64,000 nt of DNA from Coix lacryma-jobi var. lacryma-jobi (GCA_009763385.1 CM019824.1:110874660-110938659); one strand, 5' to 3'; counted from the first letter of the stretch, positions 31,686 to 43,345 are shown. Translations and numbers: made by a program. Notes: generated by a model not told the origin, from the sequence alone.

Positions 31686-31946
31686 ATAACCGAAGCGGGC
31701 AACGTAATGAGCCCGCTGCGGTTAATCTTATTTAACTGCAGCGGGCACGTTACGTAGCCTGCTGCGGTTAATCATTAACCGCAGTGGGCATATAAGGAAG
31801 CCCGCTGCGGTTAAATAAGATTAACCGCAGCGGGCACCTTACGTTGCCCGCTTCGGTTAATGATTAACCGCAGCGGGCACTTCGGCGGCCGGCCGCTGCA
31901 GGCCGGCCACCGAATAATCGTGGCGGGCAAAAACTGTGCCCGCCAT
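31686..31946. repeat. CACTA subterminal repeat array (right)
   Basis: About nine alternating copies of CCGCAGCGGGC / GCCCGCTGCGG, then a GGCGGCCGGCCGCTGCAGGCCGGCC palindrome-rich tail and an inverted pair GGCGGGCA/TGCCCGCC. Confidence 0.9.
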
Positions 31947-31978
31947 GGAGCCCATTTAGGCAACGCTGCACAAGTTCT

Positions 31979-31992
31979 TTTTTGTAGTAGTG
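31979..31992 (-). repeat. CACTA terminal inverted repeat (right)
   Basis: On the minus strand CACTACTACAAAAA, the common grass CACTA end. TGT follows at 31993-31995. Confidence 0.92.
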
Positions 31993-32743
31993 TGTGTTCT
32001 ATCCTCACGAGAATCATGGGAGAAATGGTTACCCCTCGCGGAATTCTCATATAACAATAGCTATCAAGAAAGCATAAAGATGGCACCGTTTGAAGTTTTT
32101 ATATGGACGAAGGTGCAGAACCCCGGTAAATTGGGTTGAATCAGAAGGTCGAGGATTTTATGGGTCAGATTATGTAAAGGACGCCGAGGATATTGTGCAA
32201 ACAGTGCAACAACATATCAGGGCAGCGCAGTCACGACAGAAAAGTTATGCTGATACACGAAGGAGACCCCTGGAATTCCAAGTAGGAGATTATGTCTACC
32301 TTAAGATCTCACCCATGAGAAAGGTCCAACGTTTTGGAATTAAGAAAAAGTTAGCACCCCGATATGTAGGACCATATCAGATCATAGCCAGAAAGGGAGA
32401 AGTAGCCTATGAAGTGCAATTACCCCCAGAGATGAGCGCAGTTTTTCCCGTGTTCCATGTATCCCAGTTGAAGAAGTGTCTTTGGGTACCAGAACGAGAG
32501 GAGGTTCGGATTCCAGATGTCACTATCAGATCAGACCTGGAATACTATGAACTACCCCAGGAGATACTAGATACCAAGACTAGAGAAACTCGTAATAGAG
32601 AAGTGAAGACTTACAAGATTCTGTGGAGCAATCACGGACCCAATGATGCAACTTGGGAAACCGAAGAATACTTGCGCGTAAATTACCCCGCTTTTGTTAA
32701 GAAGTGGTACGTAACTCAAAATCTCGGGACGAGATTTCTTTAA
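31993..32743 (+). pseudogene. Integrase 3' part and chromodomain of chromovirus A
   Basis: Resumes the integrase core after the CACTA element. One extra T in GAAGTTTTTATATGG (about 32092-32096; element B has four T) shifts the frame early. From 32098 it reads openly: GRRCRTPVNWVESEGRGFYG, the integrase C-terminal GPY/F-like module (VGDYVYLKISPMRKV...GPYQIIARKGEVAYEVQLP), VFHVSQLKKCL, and a chromodomain-like end (REVKTYKILWSNHGPNDATWETEEYL). It ends at TAA 32741-32743. Chromodomains on integrases bind modified histone tails and steer insertion to heterochromatin in studied chromoviruses. Confidence 0.9.
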
Positions 32744-32754
32744 GGGGGGAAGGG
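32742..32754 (+). other. Polypurine tract (chromovirus A)
   Basis: AAGGGGGGAAGGG overlaps the stop codon and sits one base before the LTR start TGTGACACC; it is the plus-strand DNA primer. Element B has the same tract at 60561-60573. Confidence 0.88.
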
Positions 32755-33947
32755 TTGTGACACCCTAGTGTCAAGCACTGCATTAGGAACTGCATTTAGC
32801 TACTAAAAAGCATAAGTAATGCATTGCATTATTTCATGTGCAAAAGAGTGTTTTTTGTTTTTGCTTATTTATTTGGATTTTGAATTCTATTGGACTTGAT
32901 GGTTTAAGTGGATTTCTAATTTGGAAAATAATTTTATAAAGTAGAGAATAATGAATCTAATACTTTTTATATTGATACCTTGACCTAGTTCAAAATACTT
33001 TGGCAAATAAAAATGAGGTAAACAAAATGATTTATGTCTCAAAAATTGACTTTGTTTATGAGAAGGTTGTAAAAATGATTTTTAGCAAAAGTGTCTTATA
33101 TGAAAGTTGTAGAGAAAATTATTTTGAGCAACTTTTATTTTTGGGTCAAAGCCTAGTTTGAAGTTTTTGAAACTGTTTTTGATTGGTCAAAGTTTGAAAA
33201 GTTTTTGAAAAAAAGGGGAAAAACCTTTTTCTCCCGCGCCCCGTTTCCGGCCCATCCGGCCTTTCGGCCAAGCCCCACACCCGCGCCGGCCCGCCTCCAC
33301 GCTCTCCCGCGCCGCGCGCGCCGCGCAGCGCCGCCCGCCTGACACCGCCCGCGCCGTACGCCGGCCCCGACCGCCGCGTGGCCGCCAAACCCTGCGCCAT
33401 ATCCCGCTCGCCCAATCCTCGCCCAATTCATCCCCGCTCGATCACGCCATGATCGCGCGCGGCCACTCCCCGCTCGCCTCGCTCGCCGTGCCCACGCCAG
33501 CGCCTGCGCACGCCTTGCCCGCCGTGACGGCGTGGCCCCCGCCACGACCACCGGCCGGCCAAGGCCACGGCCAAAACCCCGAGCACCTCTCCGCTCCCTC
33601 ACTCACCCGCATGCACACTCCCTCGCTCTTTCCCTCACTTCTTTCTCTCCGCGAACGAACGCAAGCGCGAACGCTCGTGCCCGCCGCCGTTCGACACTGC
33701 GAGAACACCCCACCGTTCCGACCACACCCGTCCACCACCGTCCGATTCCTCTCACCAGCCACTCTGCCTTCACCGTGCACACGCCGTGCGCGCGCCATCT
33801 TCCCCGACCAAGCCTCGTCGCCACCGGAGGACGAAGTGTCCCCTTCGGTCCCCGTTCGCCACAGCGGAGCCCGCGTCGTCGTTCCTCCCCGACCTGAGCT
33901 CCACCGTTCCCATCCTTCGTCACCGAACCTCACCGAGCGAAGGCAAG

Positions 33948-33949
33948 GT
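33948..33949 (+). promoter_or_regulatory. Probable splice donor in the LTR leader (A)
   Basis: GGCAAG|GTGAGAAC at the end of the GC-rich block. The same site is in element B (61779-61780), and a similarly placed TCAAG|GTGAGTAC is in both LTRs of element 5 (48629, 54899). Confidence 0.5.
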
Positions 33950-35341
33950 GAGAACACCCCTCTTCTAGGTCGCTACCGCTCTCCCCCTCTCTCTCTCACC
34001 CGGCCGAGCACCATGGGCGCTGTCGCGGCCCTCTCACGCGGCCAAGCTCCTCTGGAGCCATCCGAGCCTATCCAACCCCCTCACTTAGCTCCCTAGGGTT
34101 CACAAATCACAGCGCACCCGCCAATTTGGCCGTGCATCACCGCCGCCATCGCTCGCCGCCGGCGAGCTACGGCCATGCACTAGCCCAACCGTCACCACCA
34201 GCCGGTCCGCCTCGTCAAGGGGAACAAGTTGAGCCTGGTCGCGCCGCCGGCGACCTCACCGCCGGCGAGAATCACACGGTCAACTCCTTCCCCTGCCTTG
34301 CTCTCTCTGACCAGTGGGTCCCGTTGACCAGCGGGTCCCAGGCGTCAGCCACCCACGGTCTATAGACCGAGTCCACGCAGGCCTGGCCGGGAAAGTTTAA
34401 ATGTTTTTCCTTTTTGTTTTATTTCCCAGAAAAGCTTATTATTTTCGTGTAGCACGATTTAAAAGTCCAAATGAGGTGCTTCTATTTTTGTTAGCTTATT
34501 CATGAGTAGGTCTATCATGGAAAAATATGAAAGTATTTTTGGTGAAAGTTTATATTACTGTTTTTATTTAATCCAGTTTATCTGTTTTTGTTGAGATAAA
34601 TGGGTTTATATGTTTTCTGGTCGAGTTAATTCATGGCAAAATTTGTGTAGGTTTCTTATCATGTTATGTACCTGTGAAAAATGTATGAGGCATGGTTTAT
34701 GTAGAAAAAGTATCTGTTAGGGTTTAAAGTTCTTTTTGGCTGTTTTCTTAAAATAAGTGTTAAGGTGTTTTATATATAAAAATAAAATGTGGGAAAAATT
34801 GTGCAGTCTCTGTATGTGATGTTCCAGTTAGGAAAAATGTTAAACCTAGGTTGTTATATGGAAAAATATGAAGTTGTTGTATAAATATGCTTTTCTATGT
34901 TTTTCTTAGGAAATTCATGTAGAGAAGAATATAATGTTTCTGTTCATGGAACTTTCTTGATAAATATGAAATGTGGAATAGAATTTGGGAAAAATATGAA
35001 AATGAGTACAACACCCTTTTCTAGTAGGGTTGTAATTCAAATGATTTAATCTGGAGTAAAATTGTTTATTTTGTGTAGGTTAATGTGTTTATGCTTCGAC
35101 AATAATTTTTCTACAGTAGAGTATTTATGAATCGGTGAAGCTAGGAAAAATAAGAAACCTGCTGTTTGACCCTTTTCATGTGGGAAGTTAGTTCAAAGCA
35201 CCTTTTGAGCATTTTATTTCATATTTTTGTACCTGCTGTTCTGTATTTTATTTCTTTCTAAAATTTGTTCAGTGAAGTCCAGTTGATGTTAGTTGACTTC
35301 TGGAATTTTTGTGGATTTTTCTGAGTTGGCTTTGTTGGTTT

Positions 35342-35346
35342 GTAAG
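35342..35346 (+). repeat. Sirevirus target site duplication (left, GTAAG)
   Basis: GTAAG before the 5' LTR, GCAAG after the 3' LTR (45393-45397). Element B's uninterrupted LTR has GCAAG (about 63339-63343), so the left copy gained one C-to-T change. Confidence 0.85.
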
Positions 35347-37059
35347 TGCGGATACATGGGTGTATGCCGAGTCTCTGAGTGATGAGTGATTGTCAATTGG
35401 GATAATGCGCATATTCTTTGGCTAGTGTTGTGTAGGTGTCGAGCACGGATACAGTGATCAGAGGAAAGGTGAAGGTCAAGTAGAGACGTGCCGTGTCGAT
35501 GGACCGAGAGTGGCGAAGGGTGGACGTGAGACTTGGACTGAGGGACCAGTGGCCCGAGGATCAGCTGTGGTGGGCCACAAAACCGGGGGTGCGACGTCCG
35601 GGAAAAGGACAAGCAGAGCGGTGGCGGCACGTGGCGGCGATCGGTGAGGTTGCGTCGAGGCAACGCTACCAGTTGTGCGGGCGTGGCCGTCGGATCATTA
35701 CCTACCATGAGTTGGTCCAGAATAACCCTAGGGTTTAGCTGGTTTGCTCTGTAATTAGAGAGGGGTAGAGTAGGAATTAGAATTAGGATAAGTAGAGGGA
35801 GACACCCTCCTCCCATTCTATCTCAGTCATTTGCTCTTTGCTTCTAAGGTTTCCTGCTCTCCCAATCCCCTGCTGTAGCTACTGAGATCCGCAGAGAATC
35901 ATACCTCTTTTTACTAGAGATTTTGAGGAAGTGTGGCCATAACCTCACTGTTGTAGCGTGTGGTAGCCACACGGTTGCAGATCGATGTGTCGATTCGCGT
36001 TTTGATTCGTGTTCTTCGCGTTCTTCATTTCTCCGTGATTTTCCCGTCACTCGATCTCCCTCTCTACTGCGTCTTTGCGAAATCCGTTTGAATCAACTTG
36101 TTCCTAATAGTGAGGAGATCATTTCCACCGAAGGAATTCATCTAACTCCTCACGAACAAGTAGATCGGGTTGATTTCGTTTTTGTGGCGCTTTTTCGTTT
36201 ATACTCCTTCCTTTTTGATTTCCCGGTGATTGAGTTGATTTGAGCGGATGATTTTTCGGGGATAGTCTCCTAACTACCTCGTGATCATCTTCTCCAAGTT
36301 TGGGAACGTGGGATTGAGTTTTGATTTGGATTTGGGAAGATTCGTGAGAGGGGCGACCAAAATCACCCTCTCTGTTCATCCGCGGACAGTTTGCCGTTTG
36401 GGTCGCGGACAGTCCGCGCGTCGGGGTCGGTCAGACCAGTGGCCTGACTCCGCACTGTTGGACGAGTCCTTTTTGAACCGCGGACAGTCGCCGTTGGAAC
36501 TCGCGGACAGTCCGGGAACGTCTAGGGACTGTTCAGCAACCTTGCTGTTTCTGGTTTTAGGCCGGCGGACAGTCCGCCAACCCCTCGCGGACAGTCCGCA
36601 ATAGGGGCGGACAGTCCGGGACCCCAGGGCCGGACAGTCCAGGATTTGGCTGAAGCCTCCGGTTTTGCGCGTTTGCTCTCCCGGCTTCTTCGCTTGGTTT
36701 CCGCACTTCTCGTTTGGTTCTAGAGTTGACCAAGGAACCTCTCTAGGTATCTTTGCTACTTGTTAGCATCGGTATTTGGGGATTTTTTGACGTAGTCGTC
36801 TATCTACGTTCGAGACTTTGTTTTTAGGAGGCAAACTTGTGCCGGTGTTTTTGGCGTTTGGTTTGCTATCGCTTTGTGGTGCCTCGCTGTGATCCTAGGG
36901 ATCATCCACCCTCTTTCAAGGGTCGTGGGCATCACGGTTTCGATCGAAGCTTTCGGGGGTTGATCTTGGGGCAAAAGGCCAAAGTTTCGAGAGAAATTTT
37001 TGAGCTCCCATTCACCCCCCCCCCTCTGGTCACCTTGCTAGTGCATTCTCGGTCCTTCA
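35347..37059 (+). repeat. Sirevirus 5' LTR (1,713 bp)
   Basis: TGCGGATACATGG...CGGTCCTTCA. Compared with the 3' LTR it lacks about 327 bp (3' LTR 43584-43910) that carry most of a 38-bp tandem repeat. A cluster of GCGGACAGTCCGC-type palindromes lies at about 36380-36650. No gene; the ORFs here are shared LTR sequence. Confidence 0.93.
36380..36650. repeat. GGACAGTCC palindrome cluster (5' LTR)
   Basis: About seven copies of CGGACAGTCCG or near variants in 270 bp, such as GTCGCGGACAGTCCGCGCG and GGCGGACAGTCCGCC. The equivalent in the 3' LTR is at about 44720-44990. Sirevirus LTRs are known for CGGAC...GTCCG palindromes. Confidence 0.85.
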
Positions 37060-37061
37060 AT

Positions 37062-37073
37062 TGGTATCGGAGC
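37062..37073 (+). other. Primer binding site (Sirevirus)
   Basis: TGGTATCGGAGC, two bases after the LTR end, differs by one base from the tRNA-Met site TGGTATCAGAGC. Confidence 0.88.
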
Positions 37074-37122
37074 GGGTTAAGGATCTTCCACCTTAGTCGG
37101 TTCCAGATCCACAGAAGGCGAC

Positions 37123-39023
37123 ATGGATCGCGGCGTTGGCAAACCGCCGTTTTTCGATGGGACGAACTATGCGTATTGGAAGATACGCATGTCGACCTAT
37201 CTGCAGAGTTTGAGTGCTTCCATCTGGGATATTTGCAACTCTGCCGATTACGTGGTCTTGGCTGTTCGTGTCTCTCAGCTTCAGATCGATGAGCACGATG
37301 CCAATAGCCGAGCCCGTAATGCTCTTTTCTCATGTCTAAGCATGAGTGAGTTTGATCGCGTTTCTCACCTCGCCACGGCTCGGGAGATTTGGGCTACTCT
37401 CATGCGTTTCCATGAGGGAACCTCTCAAGTCAAAACCCGACTCTACGAGTCGTTCAAGCGAGAGTATGAGAACTTTCGACATATGCCTAGCGAGAGCATA
37501 GAAAGTTTATTCGCTCGCTTTCAGGTGATTGTCAACAGGATGAGGGCTAACAAGGAGCTGTTGCCTTTTGACGATCATGAGAGGGCTTTGAAGCTTTTGC
37601 ATACCCTTGATCAGTCGGTGTGGGATTCCAAAGTTCAGGCGATCATCGAATCACCTAACTATGAGACCCTCACGTGCGACGAGCTCTTCAGTAAGCTCAA
37701 GTCCAGTGAGATTGACGCCATGGCGAGGGCTTCTTATGAAAATCCTTCTGGCCCGTCGATGGCTTTGGTTTCTGGCTCTTCTGCTAACCCCTCTGGAGAT
37801 TTTGCACTCTCTTCTGTCTTTTCTGTCATAGAGGAGCAGCTGGAGTCTTTGGCGGATGACGAGTTGGCTTTGCTCGCCAACTGGTTCTCGCGGTTTCACA
37901 ACAACCGCATGAACCATCGCCGCGGAGGAGGATGCTCAGGATGCTTTGAGTGCGGCAACCCCAACCACTTCATCGCCAATTGCCCGAAGAAGAACAAGCA
38001 GACCTTCGGCAAGGTGGATCATGGGCACAAGTACGACTCCGGCAAGCGCAAGGAGAAGTACGTCCCCGCGAAGCACAAGCGGAAGGGCAGCTTCAACAAG
38101 GAGTACATCAAGACGAAGTACTTGGAGAAGGCCCAGGCTGAGCAACGTGCGTTCTTCGCCACGCTCAGTGACGTCGACGACTCGGATGACGACTCCGCTT
38201 CCTCAAGCGATGACGAGTCCGAGAAGAAGAAGAAGATCGAGGACAAGCTCAACGGCCTCTGCTTCTTCGCCGATGACGAGGGCTTCTACACCATGGCTCT
38301 CGGTAAGGAGGTCAATGGCGAGCTGGAGGACATTCCTCGGAACGACGACGACGATGACACCTCCCAGGTAAAACGATTGGAGAACGTTGGGTTGGTGGAT
38401 TCCGGGTGTTCGAGGCACATGACCGGAAACGCCAAGTGGTTCTCCAGTCTTAGTCCGGTCGCCGGAAAGGAGTTTATCACTTTCGGCGACAACAGCAAAG
38501 GTAAGGTGCTGTCTCGTGGGTTTGTGCGAGTTAATGAGCACTTTGTGTTGCGCGACGTTGCTCTTGTTTCTAACTTGCATTTTAACCTTCTTTCTATTTC
38601 GCAACTTTTCGATGATGACTATGAGATTCGTTTTAAACCGAATCTCAGTCGCATTTTGGATCCTCAGGGCAATCTTGTTTGTGTGATTTTGCCCTTTGGA
38701 AAAGTCTTTCGTGCGGATTTCTCGGAATCGTTTGGCATTTCTCGTTGTCTTTTGGCTGGACCCTCCTCCTCCGATCTTTGGAAGTGGCATAGGAGACTAG
38801 GACACTTGAGCTTCGACTTTCTTGCAAGGCTTAGTTCACTTGGCCTAATCCGAGGATTGCCCAAGTTATCCATGGAGAAGGATCTTGTTTGCCATTCTTG
38901 TAGACATGGGAAGATGGTTGCCGCTCCCCACCATCTAGTGACTCAGGTCATGACCAAGCACCCTGGAGAGCTTTTACACAAGGACCTTGTTGGTCCGGCT
39001 CGGGTGAGCTCGGTTGGGGGGGA
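37123..39023 (+). pseudogene. Sirevirus gag, protease and start of integrase
   Basis: ATG 37123 (MDRGVGKPPFFDGTNYAYWK), the classic copia gag start. Order: gag/UBN2 capsid (residues about 10-200, WATLMRFHEGTSQVKTRLYE), zinc knuckle CFECGNPNHFIANC (about residue 273), Lys-rich and acidic Ser/Asp linker, protease VDSGCSRHMTG (about residue 425), the pre-integrase HRRLGHLSFDFLARL...CHSCRHGK zinc-binding module, and the first integrase core residue in LLHKDLVGPARV. A run of seven G (39016-39022) shifts the frame just after SSVGG, so pol is cut here. Confidence 0.93.
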
Positions 39024-40580
39024 AGTGGTACGTGCTTGTTGTTGTCGACGATTTTTCGAGATATTCGTGGGTTTTCTTTTTAGCTAAGAAAACTGAGACT
39101 TTCTCCTTTGCTCGCAATCTGATTCTGCGTCTTCAGAATGAGTTCTCTATGAACTCAATGCGAGCAATTCAGAGTGATAATGGTTCCGAATTCAAGAATT
39201 CGGATTTTGAGAAGTTTTGTAACTCTTTGGGCTTAAAGCATCAGTTTTCCTCCCGCTAAACACCGCCTCAGAATGGTGTTGTAGAAAGGAAGAATCGAAC
39301 CCTTGTAGAGATGGCCAGGATGATGCTCGATGAGCATAGGACTCCTAGGCGATATTGGGCCGAGGCTATGAGCACTCCATGCTACATTTCCAATCGCATT
39401 TTTCTCTTAGCCTTCTTGAAAAAGACCTCTTATGAGTTGCGTTTTGGAAAACTGCCCAAGGTGAGTTATTTTAGAGTCTTTGTTTGCCACTGTTTTATAC
39501 TTAAGAAAGGCAACCTGGACAAATTTGAGTCTCCTTCTTCTGATGGTGTGTTTTTGGGTTATGGCACTCATACTCATGCATATCGTGTACTTAACCTTGA
39601 CACTAACCGAGTCATGGAGACATCAGATGTCACCTTCGACGAGACCATGGTTTGTCCCTCTTCTCGTTTTGAGCGTGCAGGTGATCATGGGGTTGGTGAG
39701 CCTCTTTTTGATGACGTGGACGAAGGTGCTGAAGGGATGGATGATCCAGCACCCCCTCCACCTGCTATGCCGCAAGGAGCGGCTTCTACTATGACTCATG
39801 GCCCCGACACTTCTTCATCTTGGGGGCCGTGGGATCCACCACCTCGAGCGGTACCTTTTGTACCCGAGGAGGCACCAGCTACTGTTGAGGGGGAGGCTAC
39901 ATCAGCTCGGGAGGCGCCACGACACATCCAGTGCCAACACCCGCCTCAACAAATGATCGGCAGCATCGGCAAACGTGTCACTCGGTCAAAGTCACAACAT
40001 ATCTCTCACTTTGCTCATTCTGCATTTGTTGCTGATTTTGAACCCCGAGATGTTGGACACGCTTTGATGGATCCATATTGGGTCTATGCCATGCATGAGG
40101 AGTTGGAAAATTTTGAAAGAAATCGGGTTTGGGTTCTAGTTTCTCCTCCCTCTGAGTGTCACCCAATTGGGACAAAATGGGTTTTCAAAAACAAACAAGG
40201 AGAGGATGGCCAAGTTGTGAGAAATAAGGCCCGACTTGTAGCCCAGGGATATAGTCAGAAGGAGGGAATAGACTATGAGGAGACTTTTGCTCCTGTAGCT
40301 CGTTTGGAGGCTATTAGGATACTCTTGTCTTTTGTTGCATCCAAAGGGTTTAAACTTTTTCAAATGGATGTCAAGAGTGCCTTCTTAAACGGCTACATAG
40401 AAGAGGAGGTGTATGTGAGACAACCCCCCGGTTTTGAAAATCCCAAGTTTCCAAACCATGTTTTTAAACTTCACAAAGCATTGTATGGTTTGAAACAAGC
40501 CCCTAGAGACTGGTATGATAGGTTGAAAACCTTTTTGCTTGCTAAGGGTTTGAAAATGGATGTGTGGATAAAACACTTTT
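39014..40580 (+). pseudogene. Sirevirus integrase core and RT, first part
   Basis: Continues in the next frame: KWYVLVVVDDFSRYSWVFF, QSDNGSEFKN (second Asp), a TAA at 39257-39259, then PQNGVVERKNRTLVEMA (Glu), the Pro-rich linker, and RT (NRVWVLVSPPSECHPIGTKWVFK, FQMDVKSAFLNGYIEEEVYVRQPPGFE, LYGLKQAPRDWYDRL). Integrase joins the DNA copy to the host; RT copies the RNA. A second frameshift near 40555-40565 separates this from the YVDD motif. Confidence 0.9.
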
Positions 40581-40740
40581 TCTCCTCAAGCAAGGCAATG
40601 ATACTCTCTTGGTCCAGATTTACGTGGATGATATCATTTTCGGTGGTTCTTCTCACGCTTTGGTTGCCAAGTTTGCAGATACTATGAGCAGGGAGTTTGA
40701 GATGAGCATGATGGGCGAGTTGACGTTTTCCTCAGATTGC
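40564..40740 (+). pseudogene. Sirevirus RT catalytic segment (YVDD)
   Basis: A short frame with DKTLFLLKQGNDTLLVQIYVDDIIFGG, the copia RT active site, and EFEMSMMGELTF. It leaves the correct frame near 40730, where the family has a continuous LTFFLG-like segment; this is the third frameshift in pol. Confidence 0.88.
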
Positions 40741-41566
40741 AAATCAAGCAATCTCGAGAGGAAACGTTTGTGCACCAGGGTAAGTATACAAAGGACATCT
40801 TGAAGAAATTCGATATGGGTGAGTCCAAGCCTCTTCCAACACCCATGTCGACCACGACGGCCCTAGATGCGGATGTGGATGGAGAAGCTGTAGACCGGAA
40901 GGAGTACCGGAGTATGATTGGGTTGCTGCTGTACCTGACGGCGACACGCCCGGACATTCCGTTCGCGGCGTGTCTTTGCGCGCGGTTTCAGTCGTTGCCG
41001 TGCACCTCGCACCGTCAGGCGGTCAAGCGCATTATGAGGTACTTATCCTTCACTCCAGAATTTGGGATTTGGTATTCTGCTTCCTCCACCCTCTCCCTTT
41101 GCGGGTATTCCGATGCCGATTTTGCTAGTTGTCGCATTGATCGCAAGTCCACTTCTGGGACTTGCCAGTTTATTGGTTCTTCTCTTGTTTCGTGGTCTTC
41201 TCGCAAGCAGTCTAGTGTCGCCCAGTCTACCACGGAGGCTGAGTATGTTGTTGCGGCTAGCTGCTGTTCCCAGTTGCTTTGGATGATGGCCACTTTGCGT
41301 GATTTTGGTCTGAGCTTTTCTTGCGTTCCTTTGCTTTGTGACAGCACGAGTGCTATTAGCGTTGCTAAGAACCTCGTGCTGCACTCCAAGACCAAACACA
41401 TTGATGTGCATTTTCATTTTCTGTGAGACCACTATGAGAAGGGTGATATCGACCTTCGCCATATCGATACTCATCATAAGTTGGCTGATATTTTCACCAA
41501 GCCTTTGGACCAATCAACTTTTGCTAGGTTGAGAGGTGAGCTTGGTGTGTGTTTCCCCTTTTAGAT
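40737..41566 (+). pseudogene. Sirevirus RT end and RNase H
   Basis: Reads EETFVHQGKYTKDILKKFDM, PLPTPMSTTTALDADVDGE, YRSMIGLLLYLTATRPDI, then RNase H: GYSDADFASCRIDRKSTSGT, STTEAEYVVAA and CDSTSAISVAKN. TGA at 41424-41426 falls where the family reads through; the frame continues with HYEKGDIDLRHIDT and the typical end DIFTKPLDQSTFARLRGELGV to TAG 41563-41565. Confidence 0.9.
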
Positions 41567-42592
41567 GGGGGAAACATTTTGGCTCTTGTCTTATAAACTG
41601 ACTTTGTGTTTTTCTTTTGATTTCTTCATGCATCTTTGCATTTCATCTTGCATTTTTTTCATTCAGAGCTTCATGTATATAATCTGAAGAATGTAACTAT
41701 GCTCTGCATAGTATTTGCTCTGATGCTTTATGATGATGTTGTAGCTTATGCTCTTTCTGATCACTGATACATGTTGTGAGCAGAGCTATTTTATGAATGG
41801 TGAATCTGATTAATGAACATAAAACTTGAAAATGTTCACCATTGAGATATGCAACTAGCATGTGTAGAATGTGTTGAAGTCACTTGTGCCTTTCATATAT
41901 GCTAGGTTGCTATGTCTCTAGTGTTCAGTCTTTCACTTGCTTGGTATGTTCATTTTCTGTTCTAACAATCTGAACCAAGTTAAGTGAATTGGAAAAGATC
42001 GAGATAGGATTGCTTGTCAGCACATCACAGTTTCGAGACTGTTTCTCATGGCACTTTGAGTTAAACTTGAGCTGTGTAGTGTATGACCAAAACTATTGTT
42101 TTAAGCTTCTGATTGCTTCTGCATAGGCTTCGCATAGTTGAAAAGTAAGGCAATGACAAGCTTTCAACCTCTCGCAATCATATGCTGAAATTTGATCTTG
42201 TGTAAATTAACCGCTGCAACTCCGATAAAATTTGGATACACAAGTCTATGTTCTATTCTATAGCATGATGATTGAACTGTGCTAGGGGTAGTTCACCTTG
42301 TATACATGCTTAGCACTTGTTTGACTTCCTGTCTATACATGTTTTGTGCTATCTGGATGGTGAATACCTTTTTGGCTGAAAACTGCTCTTTTTGCTCAAA
42401 TGTTTAGATTTCATATCTGGTGATCAGTTTGAGTCTTTGCTAGCTTCTTATGGATGTTGTTGAGTCATCGGATCAAAACTGTTTAGAACATCCTTGCACT
42501 CTCTTGATTATATTCCTGAAGCTGCTAACTTGCATTTTTACTCATATGCATTTTTGGAGGGAGATATTCTGTCAAGGGGGAGACATTTGAGT

Positions 42593-42996
42593 GCGTGTGG
42601 ACATTTGCTTGCTGGTGCATTTTCAACTAAGGGGGAGAAAATATTGATAAATCATGAGTTCCCTGGGTTGTGTGCACTAGTTGAGGGGGAGTTTGCTAGT
42701 TGTGTTGAGCCTTTGCCTCTTTCTTGAGGGACTAGCAAACATTTTCTGCTCATGTTCAGCTCTTCAATTGGTATCGAACTCTTTTGGTTTTTGAGCGTGT
42801 GGACATTTGCTTGCTGGTGCATTTTCAACTAAGGGGGAGAAAATATTGATAAATCATGAGTTCCCTGGGTTGTGTGCACTAGTTGAGGGGGAGTTTGCTA
42901 GTTGTGTTGAGCCTTTGCCTCTTTCTTGAGGGACTAGCAAACATTTTCTGCTCATGTTCAGCTCTTCAATTGGTATCGAACTCTTTTGGTTTTTGA
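42593..42996 (+). repeat. 202-bp tandem duplication in the Sirevirus 3' region
   Basis: 42593-42794 and 42795-42996 are practically identical; the unit runs from GCGTGTGGACATTTGC to TTTTGGTTTTTGA. Each unit holds two polypurine tracts and one TCTTCAATTGGTATCGAACT. Confidence 0.93.
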
Positions 42997-43345
42997 GTTG
43001 GTAATAGTTGGTATCGAGTTGCTTCACTAGCGGTGTTGAGCCCGTTTCTGCCTCTTCTTGAGGGCTAGCTCTGTTTTGCTTGAATTTCAGTTGATCTGTC
43101 AATTGGTATCAAGTTTTCTCGCTAGTGGTGTTGAGCCTGTTCTACCTCTTCTTGAGGGCTAGCTTTGCTTTGCTTGGTTGCGTCCAGCCGTTTGCCCATG
43201 TCTTTGGGAACCAAGTTGTGTTGCTCTTTCCACTTGACCTTCTTCGGCTTTGACATGCTTTTGGGTCATTTGGTCGAGTTCTCTCTCTTCCTTCCCTCTT
43301 CTGTTTCCATTATGATTTGTGTTGGTAGTTGACAATGCACTCATC

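Larger units (their letters stand above)
20910..31992 (-). mobile_element. CACTA (En/Spm-type) DNA transposon, 11,083 bp
   Basis: Ends are CACTACT...AGTAGTG with imperfect inverted repeats (12 of the first 14 bases match), and the 3-bp duplication TGT. Subterminal arrays of a CCGCAGCGGGC motif in alternating orientation occur at both ends, plus a third array inside. Two genes read on the minus strand: TNPD-type transposase (31272-27662) and a Ptta/En-Spm plus Ulp1-like protein (25134-21486). It sits in the integrase core of chromovirus A. Both genes carry point stops, so the copy is probably not autonomous now, although both ends look usable. Confidence 0.96.
32756..35346 (+). repeat. 3' LTR of chromovirus A, first part
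   Basis: Starts TGTGACACCCTAGTGTCAAGC, itself a small hairpin (TGACAC-CCTA-GTGTCA), and aligns with 60575 onward in element B. An AT-rich start is followed by a GC-rich block (33225-34380, many low-complexity ORFs), then AT-rich sequence up to the Sirevirus insertion at 35347. Relative to B it lacks 130 bp near 35325 (B 63194-63323), between two AGTT tetranucleotides. Confidence 0.9.

Noticed and set aside
33449..34096. Long GC-rich plus and minus strand ORFs in the LTR of A (also 61319-61918 in B)
   Set aside because: Low-complexity Pro/Arg/Ser/Ala readings in several frames at once. They are not conserved in frame as one protein and lie within the LTR leader.
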